64,000 nucleotides of DNA, taken from NCBI GenBank assembly GCA_040753915.1, contig JBFMDN010000021.1:1-64000 (forward strand). Reading direction: 5' to 3'. The notes beneath the pieces are model-generated. The model worked only from the letters and a program-made list of their open reading frames with translations, had not been told where the DNA came from and searched no databases. The DNA comes from JBFMDN01 sp040753915 (GTDB lineage: Bacteria; Desulfobacterota; Desulfomonilia; Desulfomonilales; Desulfomonilaceae). Numbering within the stretch: position 1 is the first letter of the stretch; every line of letters begins with the position of its first letter. Below, piece after piece: positions 18,149 to 27,256 of the stretch. The translations under genes were made by a program, and so were the position numbers.

Positions 18149-18506
18149 AACGGGTCGCTTCAGGCTGACGAGGGAAGACAGGATTCTCAGCTCATCCGAC
18201 TATCGGAGAATCCTGAAACAGGGAAGACGCTACCGCGCGCCCCATTTTGTCGTTCGGATCGCCTGGAACCAGGTAGGAAGACAGCGGCTGGGACTTGCCG
18301 TAAGCAGGAAAAGTGGAAACGCTTGTGCAAGAAATCGGATCAAGAGAAGGCTCAGGGAATACTTCAGATTGAATCGGGCAAAGATGCCGCCAAACGCGGA
18401 TATCGTCTTCATTCCCCAGCAGGGAGCGACGAGTTTAGAAGCGGATCGGCTCAAAGCAGAATTGGACCGCTTTTTCCAGTCCCACTTCATGAAGCAGGAC
18501 GACTAG
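18060..18506 (+). CDS. rnpA: Ribonuclease P protein component
   Basis: The core domain (FRLTREDRILSSSDYRRI through the RNR-type motif ARNRIKRRLRE) is that of the small basic protein that helps RNase P RNA process tRNA 5' ends. The ATG at 18060 lies inside rpmH, in another frame, and gives 148 residues with a 33-residue extension of odd composition. Shorter forms could begin at in-frame GTG (18102) or TTG (18111), both also within rpmH. No start downstream of the rpmH stop would keep the full domain, so some overlap with rpmH is unavoidable. Function is certain; the start is not. Confidence 0.9.
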   Translation: MDSWSECGPKVGGLSSSGEGQKDASACRPETGRFRLTREDRILSSSDYRRILKQGRRYRAPHFVVRIAWNQVGRQRLGLAVSRKSGNACARNRIKRRLREYFRLNRAKMPPNADIVFIPQQGATSLEADRLKAELDRFFQSHFMKQDD

Positions 18507-18508
18507 GC

Positions 18509-18706
18509 TTGGTAGCACTCATACGTGTCTACCAGGTGCTCATCTCCCCGCTTTTTCCGACTTCTTGCCGCTTTTACCCCACCTGTTCCGAATATGCCAG
18601 ACTCGCGGTCACCAAATACGGCGTCTTCAAGGGTTCATTGCTCGCGTGCAGGCGTTTGCTCAGATGTCGTCCGTTCGGCCCCTGCGGGTTTGATCCCGTT
18701 CCATAA
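18509..18706 (+). CDS. yidD: Membrane protein insertion efficiency factor YidD
   Basis: About 65 residues with the family hallmarks SPLFPTSCRFYPTCSEYA, then GSLLACRRLLRCRPFGPCGFDP. YidD aids YidC-mediated insertion of inner-membrane proteins and sits at the membrane by an amphipathic N-terminal helix. I chose TTG at 18509 because it is the first start in frame after the rnpA stop and lies two bases beyond it. Upstream residues in that frame are rnpA shadow. It lies 70 bases before yidC. Confidence 0.92.
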   Translation: MVALIRVYQVLISPLFPTSCRFYPTCSEYARLAVTKYGVFKGSLLACRRLLRCRPFGPCGFDPVP

Positions 18707-18776
18707 TGAGAACTGACGGTAGCCGCTTGAATAACACAATTACCGCGATACGCGCGTCCCGCTGGGGTAGATCAGC

Positions 18777-20486
18777 ATGGACCGAAATCTGATTCTGGCC
18801 ATAGTCTTGTCAATTGCAATAATCGTGGGCTTTCAACTCCTCTTTCAGGTCTACTCGCCGCCGCCGGCCAAACCGCCTGCCCAAAAGGAAGCGCCCACAG
18901 GCCCTCCGGCTCCGCAGCCCACCGTGAGCAGAGAGGAGCTCCGTGAGGAAGAGCCTTCCGGACAACCTCCTGTCGATAAGCTGCCTATCCCTGTGTCTCG
19001 GCAACCAGAAGAGGCCGCGCCTGCAAAGGAGCTTCACGTTACCGTCGAAACCCCCGAGTATCGGGCGGTATTGTCTTCTGTCGGCGCGAAAATCGTTTCG
19101 TTCAAGCTGAAAAACTATCGAGAAGCACTGGATAGTCCCAATCTTGTGAACCTCTTTCCTCCAGGAGGAGCTGACACCTCAGGGCCGTCGATCATATTTA
19201 CCCGACGGGACGAACGCTTCAACGATTCGGATTTGCGGTATCAGTACGACGGGGAATCCGCGGACATACGCCTCGATCAACGGGGTGCGAAAAAATCGAT
19301 CACCTTTCGCGTATCGGTCGCAGGACTAATCATTTCCAAAACCTACACGTTCATGGAGGGCACGTACAAGGTCGGATTCGATTATGCTCTGACTAACACC
19401 ACGGACGAAGCACGCAACTATCTGATCACGTTTCCGTGGAAAAAGGCGTTCAGCACCGAGCCTGATACGCGCTTCGCGTGGAACAGCGTAGAAATCCTCC
19501 TGAACAGCGAGCTCAAAGACTATTCGATAGATAAAATCCAAGGGGATGAGGAGCCGTCCGGCCGAGTTGAGTGGGCGGGATTGGGAAACGTTTACTTTTT
19601 CAAGGCCCTGGTTTTTGGGGACACTCCGGCGACGAAGGTAACTCTCTTCAAACCCACCAAGGAAGGGGTCACTGAGATAAAAGTCCGGTACGGCGCCGTT
19701 GACGTGGCACCCGGCCAGACCACGAAGAAAGCTCTCGCCCTGTATCTGGGGCCCAAGCAACGTGACGCTCTCAGGGATGCGGGCTACGGTCTGTCAGGAG
19801 CCCTGATATATAGTAATTACAAGCTCTTGGATGTGATGGCCGAGTATTTGATGAAATTCTTGAGATTCTCCCATTCGGGGTTCACGCTATTCGGCATCAA
19901 GGTTCCTGGAACTCACAATTTCGGGTGGGACATCATTCTCTTGACCATCGTTATCAAGATCCTTTTCATACCCCTGACTCACAAGAGTATGAAATCGATG
20001 AAAAAAATGCAGGAACTGCAACCGCAGCTCCAGAAGTTCAGGGAGAAATACAAGGATAATAAGGAAGAGCTCAATAAGGCCACGATGCAGCTCTTTCGCG
20101 AATACAAAGTAAGCCCGCTGAGCGGCTGTTGGCCCATGTTCGTGCAGCTACCCGTCTTCATAGCCCTGTACCAGGCATTGTCCTATGCCATTGAGTTGAG
20201 GCACGCGGCGTTCATTTGCATCCCCTCCATCTACCTCTGTCTCAACGATCTCTCCGCCCCCGATCCCTACTACGTTACTCCCATTCTGATGGGCGGGACG
20301 ATGGTGCTGCAGCAGTGGATGACTCCCTCAGGAGGGGACCCGACCCAGAAGAAGCTGATGCTCCTCATGCCCGTCGTCTTCACATACCTGTTCCTGACGT
20401 TCCCGTCGGGCCTCGTACTCTATTGGTTGGTTAGCAATCTCCTCCAGATAGGCCAGCAGCTCCTGACAAATAAATTTTGGAGTTAG
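18777..20486 (+). CDS. yidC: Membrane protein insertase YidC
   Basis: 569 residues of the long Gram-negative form. An N-terminal membrane anchor (about 5-23) is followed by a Pro-rich linker (25-75), a large periplasmic beta domain (about 80-330), and the conserved C-terminal five-helix insertase core (about 355-565; FGWDIILLTIVIKILFIPL, and LQPQLQKFREKYKDN). It inserts and folds inner-membrane proteins with or without SecYEG. The gene ends one base before a possible GTG start for jag, so the two are co-transcribed. Confidence 0.97.
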   Translation: MDRNLILAIVLSIAIIVGFQLLFQVYSPPPAKPPAQKEAPTGPPAPQPTVSREELREEEPSGQPPVDKLPIPVSRQPEEAAPAKELHVTVETPEYRAVLSSVGAKIVSFKLKNYREALDSPNLVNLFPPGGADTSGPSIIFTRRDERFNDSDLRYQYDGESADIRLDQRGAKKSITFRVSVAGLIISKTYTFMEGTYKVGFDYALTNTTDEARNYLITFPWKKAFSTEPDTRFAWNSVEILLNSELKDYSIDKIQGDEEPSGRVEWAGLGNVYFFKALVFGDTPATKVTLFKPTKEGVTEIKVRYGAVDVAPGQTTKKALALYLGPKQRDALRDAGYGLSGALIYSNYKLLDVMAEYLMKFLRFSHSGFTLFGIKVPGTHNFGWDIILLTIVIKILFIPLTHKSMKSMKKMQELQPQLQKFREKYKDNKEELNKATMQLFREYKVSPLSGCWPMFVQLPVFIALYQALSYAIELRHAAFICIPSIYLCLNDLSAPDPYYVTPILMGGTMVLQQWMTPSGGDPTQKKLMLLMPVVFTYLFLTFPSGLVLYWLVSNLLQIGQQLLTNKFWS

Positions 20487-20487
20487 G

Positions 20488-21309
20488 GTGAATGCGATCA
20501 TGCAATTTCAGGAATTTACCGGAAAGACAGTGAAAGAGGCCGTCGCGAAAGCCTGCGCGGAACTCGAAACCGATGAGGCCCTCCTCGAAGTGGAAGTGCT
20601 GGAAGAAAGCACGAGAGGCTTTCTCGGAATCGTTGGACAGAGAGACGCCCGGGTCAGAGTCAGGAAACGAAATGTTCTCGAGGAGGTCCTGGGAGTAGCG
20701 GAATCCCCTTCCGGTCAGAAGCCCTTGGAGGAGGACTTTCACGGAAGCCAAGAGAATATCGAGCCATTTGCCGGTGGAAACGAGGTCGAGAATTCCCAAG
20801 ACGAAGTGGAGCCGGCAGTCGACGTGGCCGACGCATTGGAGCAAGCCAGCACCGTGCTGCAGGGAGTACTTGACCGCATGCATGTGGAAGCCCAGGTACA
20901 TGCCTCTGTGCAAGAGGGGGCAGTGTACCTGGACATTAAAGGGGACGGTTCGGGGCTTCTCATAGGCAAGAAGGGTCAGACCTTGGACGCGCTGCAGTTC
21001 ATCGTGAGCAAAGCCGTCAACAAGACCAATGCCCCGGGCAGCAAAATCGAGATCGTCGTCGACACGGAAAATTACCGGATGCGAAAGACGGAGAGTCTTC
21101 GCGAAATGGCCTTAAGGATGAGCGAAAAGGCCAGAAAGACTTTGAAGCCTGTCTCCCTCAATCCCATGCCTCCTAACGAACGAAGGATTGTCCACCTTAT
21201 CCTGGCCGAAGAGCGGGAGGTCTATACCAAGAGCTACGGGGAGGGGGCACTTCGCAGAATAATCGTGTACCCTCGCAGGGGAATGACGAGCAAGCGCCGG
21301 AGACGGTAG
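20488..21309 (+). CDS. jag: Jag/KhpB RNA-binding protein
   Basis: 273 residues with Jag-N domain (about 5-55, FTGKTVKEAVAKACAELE and STRGFLGIVGQ), an acidic linker (60-115), a KH-II domain (about 125-205; GLLIGKKGQTLDALQFI) and an R3H domain (about 215-273; MPPNERRIVHLIL). KhpB-type proteins bind RNA and affect cell elongation and division. The start is either the GTG at 20488, after GGAG, or the ATG at 20500, after AGGGTGA. The order yidC-jag-mnmE is conserved in many bacteria. Confidence 0.95.
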   Translation: MNAIMQFQEFTGKTVKEAVAKACAELETDEALLEVEVLEESTRGFLGIVGQRDARVRVRKRNVLEEVLGVAESPSGQKPLEEDFHGSQENIEPFAGGNEVENSQDEVEPAVDVADALEQASTVLQGVLDRMHVEAQVHASVQEGAVYLDIKGDGSGLLIGKKGQTLDALQFIVSKAVNKTNAPGSKIEIVVDTENYRMRKTESLREMALRMSEKARKTLKPVSLNPMPPNERRIVHLILAEEREVYTKSYGEGALRRIIVYPRRGMTSKRRRR

Positions 21310-21399
21310 CAGCATAACGAAGGCGGTGCCGGTCCGCTCAGAACATCGTGGGCGGACCGAGCCTTCGGCGCTCACCCCTTACCCAATCAAGTACCATCC

Positions 21400-22797
21400 A
21401 TGGGCCCCTCCCTTCGTCAGTTTGCCGACACCATCGTGGCAGTTTCCACTCCTCGGGGATACTCGGGAATTGGGGTCATCCGTCTCAGCGGACCTGACGC
21501 GGTGCCTATAGCGCGGCGTGTGTTCCGGGCCGCGAAAGAGAGTGGAGAATGGCCCGACCGCCGTGCGCTTTACGGGTACGCCATAGATCCGGACTCCGGT
21601 AAGATCCTGGACGACGGCATTGCCCTCACCATGAGGGGACCGGCCTCATATACCGGGGAGGATGTGGTGGAGCTCAGCCTGCACGGAAGCCCCATGGTCC
21701 TTGACATGATCACTCACCACATCGTACGCATGGGGGCCCGTCCAGCGGAACGGGGTGAGTTTACCCGCAGAGCCTTTCTCTCCGGTCGCATGGATTTGGT
21801 TCAGGCTGAGGCCGTAATCGACCTGATCGAGGCAACGAGCCCCCTCGGTGTGGAGGAAGCGAGGAGTCGTCTCGACAGGTCGCTGTCTCGAGAAATTGGA
21901 AACCTGTCCACCGCTCTCAGGGATCTCGCTGCGGACATAGACGCGTATACCGACTTCGACGAGGACGACGAGCAGCCGCCGCCCGAACCCGAACCTCGAC
22001 TTCGTGCCGTGCTCTCCAAGATGGAGGAGCTCCTTGCGGATGCAGCGTCCGGCAAAATTCGGAGAGAAGGAGTGAAGACGGTGATAGTGGGGAAACCCAA
22101 TGTGGGAAAATCGACACTCTTCAACCTCTTGCTCCGATCGGACCGAATGATCGTAACGCCCTATCCGGGAACCACCCGAGATCCGGTGGAAGAGCGCCTG
22201 GTGCTCGATGGCACGGCTTTTGCCCTCTGGGACACGGCAGGTATCCGGAAGCACCCGGAAACCGTGGAGGCTGAAGGGATTCGTCGAACCGTGGAGCAGA
22301 TGATCTCTGCAGACCTCGTGCTGGCTGTTTTCGACGGCTCCAACGAGCTCGACGATGAAGACAGAGAGGTGCTGGAGGCGTGCCGGGAGAAAGAAGCCAT
22401 CATCGTCGTCAACAAGATCGATCTCGGAACCGCGATTGACCCCGATTCACCGCAGCTCGGTCCTCGCGAGCGGATTCGCGTCAGCCTCAGCGCGATGACG
22501 GGGACGGGCCTGGATTCGCTCGTTCAGGCGCTGCAAGAGATTGGGACGAGAGTCACGGGATCCGGCCGAGACACGACCTCAGCCGCGCTTTCGCTCAGAG
22601 GCGTGCTTCTCGTAGAAAGCGCGGCCGCACCTCTGAGAGATCTCGTATCATGCATGGAAGCAGGTGAGCTCCCGGGACCGGAGATCGTCTCTCTGGAGGT
22701 CCGCCGATCTCTCCAATGCCTGGAAGAGGTCACCGGTGAGCGGGTAGACGAGGCGATTCTTGATCGGATTTTTGAACGCTTTTGCGTGGGAAAGTAG
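21400..22797 (+). CDS. mnmE: tRNA modification GTPase MnmE
   Basis: 465 residues. The N-terminal domain (1-120) binds the formyl-folate donor and includes YTGEDVVELSLHG. The helical domain contains the G domain, with P-loop GKPNVGKST, switch GTTRDPVEE, DTAG and NKID. The C-terminal motif is CVGK, with the catalytic cysteine expected in the family. With MnmG it installs the cmnm5U34/nm5U34 modification in tRNA anticodons. It is the last gene of the rpmH operon. The ribosome binding site is weak. Confidence 0.97.
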   Translation: MGPSLRQFADTIVAVSTPRGYSGIGVIRLSGPDAVPIARRVFRAAKESGEWPDRRALYGYAIDPDSGKILDDGIALTMRGPASYTGEDVVELSLHGSPMVLDMITHHIVRMGARPAERGEFTRRAFLSGRMDLVQAEAVIDLIEATSPLGVEEARSRLDRSLSREIGNLSTALRDLAADIDAYTDFDEDDEQPPPEPEPRLRAVLSKMEELLADAASGKIRREGVKTVIVGKPNVGKSTLFNLLLRSDRMIVTPYPGTTRDPVEERLVLDGTAFALWDTAGIRKHPETVEAEGIRRTVEQMISADLVLAVFDGSNELDDEDREVLEACREKEAIIVVNKIDLGTAIDPDSPQLGPRERIRVSLSAMTGTGLDSLVQALQEIGTRVTGSGRDTTSAALSLRGVLLVESAAAPLRDLVSCMEAGELPGPEIVSLEVRRSLQCLEEVTGERVDEAILDRIFERFCVGK

Positions 22798-23144
22798 TTT
22801 TGGGAGTCTGGGGGGTGCCAGGCGGCGGTCTATTGCTAGCGTTTTAACCAATAAAAGCAAGGTGATAGCCGAAAAACTTAGACCATCATGCCGCAATCTG
22901 CTTTAATAAATCATCATAAGATCTTGAGACTTAATAAAAAATTAAGACTAGAAAATCCTTGACTTTCACGCCGGTTTAGGATACCCATCAGGAGCATCAT
23001 GTGGAGACCCGACCCACGGGTCTTCAACCCAGCGGGGTCTAATCGGTACGGTCCGGAGAAAGTAGTTCTTTTGATAGAGAACCACGCTGCTTGTCTCGAT
23101 GACGGGTTCGTTGCTCCGGCTCATCACCGTCTGGAGGTACGCTC
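22798..23144. promoter_or_regulatory. AT-rich leader region upstream of the outer-membrane protein gene
   Basis: The stretch 22840-22970 is much richer in A+T than its surroundings and includes the inverted repeat CTTAAT/ATTAAG (22930-22946). A TTGACT follows at about 22959, without a good -10 partner. Further down, AGACCCG/CGGGTCT forms a 7-bp inverted repeat in the likely 5' leader near 23015-23030. I see no gene here. Confidence 0.4.
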
Positions 23145-24107
23145 ATGGTAGCAAGGGGCACAATGAGAATTCCCTGTGCTTTGACAGCTCTAATCGTTCT
23201 CGTGATCGGGACGACCTTCGCGGGAGCGTGGGAATCCCAGTATCGTTATCCCATTAAGGTTCGCGTATCCGGAATGGATGGCGCTCACAGCACCGTGGGG
23301 CCGACGAGGATGTCGTCGAACGGCCCGGAGGACTGGGGCGTGGCAGCCGGCGCCTCCCGCTCGGAAATTTTATGCCCGAGACGCGGGTTCTCCTTTGGAA
23401 TCGGAATGCGGCCGTTTTTCAGCAATCTGAGCGGCTCGACCAAGGTCGTGAGCAAGGGGGGTGAAGGCACCTATCTCAACCTTGGGGGACATCTCAGGAT
23501 CCCGACAGAAAACACCCTGTGGGAGTTCTATTCCGTGCTGAGGTTGTGGGACAAGGTCTCGGTTAACCTGGAGTACGTCCCCTGGTACTGGTCGGGACCA
23601 GGGCACGCGGGAACCGACGGAAACTTTGCGGGCCTGCTTCTTCATCTCAACGATCCGATACATTCCGACTTGGAAGTCACGAGGTTCGTTCTTGGTGCGG
23701 ACTATGATGTTGCGTTTGGCAGGGACGTGGTTTTCGGTCCGAACGCTGACATGAACGTGATCAAGTGGAGGCAGCGAGTTGGCAAGGACATGGGTGAAGC
23801 GGCGGACTTTACCCAAACGATTATTCAGCCATCCATCGGCGCGCACATTCGTTACGAGCCCTCCAGCACCGGCTATTTTTCCTGGTTCAAGCCGTATCTT
23901 GAGGGCCGGTTCACGTGGATGAGCTTCTACGGCCTCGGTCTCGCAACATGGGACATGGGAGCAGGTGCAGCCCCGCCGGTAAGTAGGAACGTGGATGCAG
24001 GAGTCAAGCTTGGATACAAGCAGTGGAAGCTTGACGGCAACAGGGGACGGCTCTTTGCGGACGTCACGGTGGAAGGCCCGTATCTCGACTTCGCCCTGCG
24101 GTTTTAG
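23145..24107 (+). CDS. Putative outer-membrane beta-barrel protein
   Basis: 320 residues. A signal peptide (about 1-28, ending FAGAWE) is followed by alternating hydrophobic strands, many aromatic residues and a terminal Phe (YLDFALRF), all typical of beta-barrel outer-membrane proteins. No named family is recognised. The ATG follows GGAGGT by six bases; a second ATG seven codons on is also possible. It has its own terminator at 24136-24169. The function could be a porin or structural role; the sequence does not say which. Confidence 0.75.
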   Translation: MVARGTMRIPCALTALIVLVIGTTFAGAWESQYRYPIKVRVSGMDGAHSTVGPTRMSSNGPEDWGVAAGASRSEILCPRRGFSFGIGMRPFFSNLSGSTKVVSKGGEGTYLNLGGHLRIPTENTLWEFYSVLRLWDKVSVNLEYVPWYWSGPGHAGTDGNFAGLLLHLNDPIHSDLEVTRFVLGADYDVAFGRDVVFGPNADMNVIKWRQRVGKDMGEAADFTQTIIQPSIGAHIRYEPSSTGYFSWFKPYLEGRFTWMSFYGLGLATWDMGAGAAPPVSRNVDAGVKLGYKQWKLDGNRGRLFADVTVEGPYLDFALRF

Positions 24108-24135
24108 CAGCCCTTCTCCGCCCTTTGCCACCTCG

Positions 24136-24169
24136 AATCCCGCGTGGTTTTCGCCTCGCGGGATTTTTC
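24136..24169 (+). terminator. Rho-independent terminator
   Basis: AATCCCGCG and CGCGGGATT form a 9-bp stem followed by TTTT, 30 bases after the outer-membrane protein gene. Confidence 0.85.
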
Positions 24170-24179
24170 GTTGTTCGCC

Positions 24180-24208
24180 TTGACAGTTAATTGGGGTGCA
24201 CCTAGAAT
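24180..24208 (+). promoter_or_regulatory. Strong sigma-70 promoter of the XRE-S24 regulator
   Basis: TTGACA (24180-24185) and TAGAAT (24203-24208) are separated by exactly 17 bases, so 11 of 12 consensus bases match. The downstream start codon is about 60 bases from the expected transcription start. Confidence 0.75.
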
Positions 24209-24219
24209 GTAGGTTAACC
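24195..24219. promoter_or_regulatory. Putative twin operator, two GGT-N2-ACC palindromes
   Basis: GGTGCACC (24195-24202) lies in the promoter spacer and GGTTAACC (24212-24219) just after the -10. Both are perfect 8-bp palindromes of the form GGTNNACC with centres 17 bases apart. A repressor bound here would block RNA polymerase. The regulator encoded directly downstream is the obvious candidate; this is inference. Confidence 0.5.
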
Positions 24220-24274
24220 AAATGATTAATTTTGCGGGCGGACGCGAAGCTTCGCCAAGTGGTCCAACTCGCTA

Positions 24275-25321
24275 ATGGACATGAAGACATTCGGAAAATT
24301 CGCTAGGCAGAGGATACGAGAACTGGGCAAAAGCCAGAAAGCGTTGGCCGAGGAGCTCGGGGTGTCGCCCGCCTATGTGTCTCAAATATTTTCCGGAAAG
24401 AAAAGCCCTCCTGACCTGGGGAGGCCTCGCAACCGTCTGCAACTGAGGCTCTGGTCGGTATGTCTTCAAGCGTCAGAGGAGGAGATTCTCGAGGTTGTGA
24501 GATTCGAGCTCCATCGTTTGCCTCCTCCGCCCGAGCCGAGATTTCGAAAAATGCGCGATTTGCTCCTCATGAGCCTTAAATCGACCGAAAAAGGGTTGAG
24601 GTCGGAAATTAGGGCTCTGGAGTTGCATCCTGCGGAAGCGCGAGCGATTAGCGCCCTGGCGAAGATCTATCTTGTGTTTCTAAGAAGAAGTGACAGGTGG
24701 GACGCTGAATCAGAAGAGAGGTTCAGCGAAAGCGCCATGGAGAATCTGTGGGACCGCGAATTTGTCGAGGAAGCTCTTGTGGGGTTCTTTCAGCACCATC
24801 CCTTTCAGTGGACATGGGACCCCCTTCTCAACGACGTTCATGTACTTTCTCGGTCTCCTGCGCTGGTTGATGCAGTTTCATACATCAGAAGTCTTGGCAG
24901 AGACAGGCCTGGGCAGTTGCGCACCCTTGTAGTTCCTGTAGTGGGAGAGGTGAGTGCAGGTGAAGGTTTTGTTCACCCGGGAAAAGCGTTCCTCATGGAT
25001 CATGCGCTAGACTGGGTGCAGCTTCCCCTTGGAGTGGATTCTACGGAAGTGCGGGGTCTCTACTGCGTCAGAGTGAAGGACGATAGCCTGCGTGAGCTTT
25101 TCGGACGGGGAGCACTCCTCTTCGTGAAGATCGATTCTTCCGAAGAGATAAGAGATGGAGATGTGGTAGTATTCAGAGCCAGTGAGAGGGCTTTTGTGAA
25201 AAGGGTCGAATTTGCAGGAGATTCCCTAATACTGAAGACCAAGAACCCCTTGCACAAGGACCTCGTGCTACGCCGATCGGATATGGATCTCCTGGAACGT
25301 GTTGTTTCAGTGATTTTCTGA
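24275..25321 (+). CDS. XRE-type regulator with S24 (LexA-like) peptidase domain
   Basis: 348 residues. An XRE helix-turn-helix comes first (about 6-60; QKALAEELGVSPAYVSQIFSG), then a helical middle region (about 80-205), then an S24 domain (about 215-348). The S24 domain keeps everything needed for self-cleavage: an Ala228-Gly229 site in VGEVSAGEG (LexA has the like), Ser271 in KDDSLREL and Lys309 in AFVKRV. CI- and LexA-type repressors cut themselves at this site when RecA filaments form. The middle region is longer than in phage repressors. The gene stands alone, with its own strong promoter and operator-like palindromes. The ribosome binding site is weak. DNA-damage control is inferred. 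Confidence 0.85.
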   Translation: MDMKTFGKFARQRIRELGKSQKALAEELGVSPAYVSQIFSGKKSPPDLGRPRNRLQLRLWSVCLQASEEEILEVVRFELHRLPPPPEPRFRKMRDLLLMSLKSTEKGLRSEIRALELHPAEARAISALAKIYLVFLRRSDRWDAESEERFSESAMENLWDREFVEEALVGFFQHHPFQWTWDPLLNDVHVLSRSPALVDAVSYIRSLGRDRPGQLRTLVVPVVGEVSAGEGFVHPGKAFLMDHALDWVQLPLGVDSTEVRGLYCVRVKDDSLRELFGRGALLFVKIDSSEEIRDGDVVVFRASERAFVKRVEFAGDSLILKTKNPLHKDLVLRRSDMDLLERVVSVIF

Positions 25322-25577
25322 CGAGGGAAATCACAGGTGGAGTTTGAACGCGTACGACCCTGTGATGTGAGTGGCATGGGGCGCGTGAGCAAGGATTGAT
25401 CAGGCAAGCAGCGAGGGGTGTCCTTTGGAGTTACGTCTGCGTATTAGTTGTGCCCACGCGGGCCACCATCCCCTTTCACGAGGTTGGTGAAGAGGCTGGG
25501 CGGGCGATCTCTTTTTCCGCGCGGGGTCATTCTGATAGGAAGAGTCGCGTTGCCGGTTCGAGAAAGCGAGAGTGTTC

Positions 25578-26657
25578 ATGATTCGTAGCTGCTCGTTGGC
25601 ACGGGGATTTCTTGGCTGGACGACCATCATGTTGGTGGGAACGATGTTGGGCCCGGGAATTGCCTTGGCGGACGTGGCCGCGCCCACTTCACATAGGGTG
25701 CCGCATTTCTCAGCACTAGGGTCGGGTCTTCAATATGGCTTTCCGCCTCGCATAGAGAAGGAGGGACTCAAGTTCGCCGGCCACACCATACCAGTTTCCC
25801 GGCTGGATGTGCGGAAGCGTATCCTTGAAGAAATCAACTACTTACTTCTCGACAGGCGATCGCGAGTCCTGGTCTGGCTTTCGAGAGCGGACTTTTTCAA
25901 GCCGGTAACGGCAGCGGTTTTTCAGAAGTACAAGGTACCTGCGGAGTTCCTTCTCCTGGCCGCCATCGAGAGTAGCTATGATCCGCGTGCGCTCTCATCC
26001 GCCGGTGCATATGGGTACTGGCAGTTCATCAAGTCGACTGCGTTGTGCGGTCCGACCGGTTGTGACGAGTATGACTGGAGCATGAAGATCACGCCCTGGA
26101 AGGATGAGAGGGCTGACCTGGTGCGGTCCACCCATTCCGCCGCACGGTATCTGGCGTGGTTATGTCGGGTCAAGAAGGTGCAGCTCGAGAATGGGGAGTC
26201 CCGTGACGGCTTCCAGGATTGGCTTCTCACGGCCGCCGCGTATAATGCGGGGCCTGCCCGGGTTAGCCAACGGCTCAATCTTTTCGGTGCTTCCTCATAC
26301 TGGGATGTGCCCCTTCCGACTGAGACGGAGAAGTATGTTCCACGCCTGATCGCTCTCTGGATCATCAGCACGAACAGGAGGTTCTACGACGTTCAGGTGC
26401 ATCCTCAGCGGACCATGAGCTTCGATACCGTGGCGGATGTGCGACTCTCCAAAGACCTCTCCTTTGCTACAATGGCCAAGCTTCTTGGCACCACGCCTCG
26501 GTCCATATGGGAGCTGAACGCCCAGATTTCACCGTACAAGGCGGTCTTCCCTGCTGGAAAGGGCCGAAAGCCCATAGCCCACACCATACGGGTTCCCAAA
26601 GGGGTTGGGGAGAAGTTTCGTTCACAATTGAAGGCCCATGGGTATGTGAAGAAATGA
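25578..26657 (+). CDS. Lytic transglycosylase, MltD-like (SLT family)
   Basis: About 359 residues, exported (hydrophobic segment at about 8-32 ending ALADVA). The SLT catalytic domain (about 115-265) has the family motif ending in the catalytic Glu (LLLAAIESSYDPRALS), then GAYGYWQF and AAAYNAGPARV. A C-terminal LysM-like repeat (about 293-345) would bind peptidoglycan. Enzymes of this type cleave the glycan strands to 1,6-anhydromuropeptides. The ATG at 25578 is chosen; a GTG two codons upstream is equally possible. It lies 256 bases after the XRE-S24 gene, and may be separately transcribed. Confidence 0.9.
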   Translation: MIRSCSLARGFLGWTTIMLVGTMLGPGIALADVAAPTSHRVPHFSALGSGLQYGFPPRIEKEGLKFAGHTIPVSRLDVRKRILEEINYLLLDRRSRVLVWLSRADFFKPVTAAVFQKYKVPAEFLLLAAIESSYDPRALSSAGAYGYWQFIKSTALCGPTGCDEYDWSMKITPWKDERADLVRSTHSAARYLAWLCRVKKVQLENGESRDGFQDWLLTAAAYNAGPARVSQRLNLFGASSYWDVPLPTETEKYVPRLIALWIISTNRRFYDVQVHPQRTMSFDTVADVRLSKDLSFATMAKLLGTTPRSIWELNAQISPYKAVFPAGKGRKPIAHTIRVPKGVGEKFRSQLKAHGYVKK

Positions 26658-26686
26658 GGGGCTCCGGGCAACCCATGCGAAAAGAG

Positions 26687-27238
26687 TCAGGGGCGGCACC
26701 TGATCACCAGAGCAACGCTGGGATTTACCGAAAGGTTTTCGAGCATCGCGGACGCTTCGGGAAGCAGATAGAGGATATCGTGCATGGATAGGTCGTACGT
26801 CCGATCGTCGACGGTGGCCCGGATCTCTCCCAGCAGACAACAAAGTATACGGTCGGTCCCGGGTGCAAAAGGAGGAGGGGATGCGAGCCCGGAAACGACC
26901 GTTACCATGAACGCGTCCATCTTGTTGAGCGTGACCGACTCCGTTAAATGGTGCACGTGGATGCCAGACGGGTCTACCAGGGAAGAGACCGGTGCCGGCG
27001 CCCGTGCAAAAACGGCTTTGCTGTAAAGGGCGTCGGCGAGAAAGTCTCCGATCCTCATGTCGAAAGCGTGCGCGATCTTCATGAGTGTGACAAGGGTGGG
27101 GGAGGACTTGTTGAGCTCTATGGAGCTGAGATTGGAAGGCGCTATACCTGTGCGTCGGGAAAGCTCCACAAGGGAGAGCCCCTTGCCTTGTCGAAAGGCT
27201 CGTATTCGTGCCCCTACGTTGATGTGCTGATCTGTCAT
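26687..27238 (-). CDS. XRE family regulator with cupin sensor domain
   Basis: 183 residues. A classical XRE helix-turn-helix (about 7-62; LSLVELSRRTGIAPSNLSSIE) is joined to a C-terminal cupin domain (about 110-180) for small-molecule binding. This layout is typical of regulators of amino-acid, polyamine or sulfur metabolism, but the ligand cannot be named. It begins 18 bases after radA and is probably in the same transcript. Confidence 0.88.
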   Translation of the reverse strand: MTDQHINVGARIRAFRQGKGLSLVELSRRTGIAPSNLSSIELNKSSPTLVTLMKIAHAFDMRIGDFLADALYSKAVFARAPAPVSSLVDPSGIHVHHLTESVTLNKMDAFMVTVVSGLASPPPFAPGTDRILCCLLGEIRATVDDRTYDLSMHDILYLLPEASAMLENLSVNPSVALVIRCRP

Positions 27239-27256
27239 GAGCGACTCACAGCAGCC

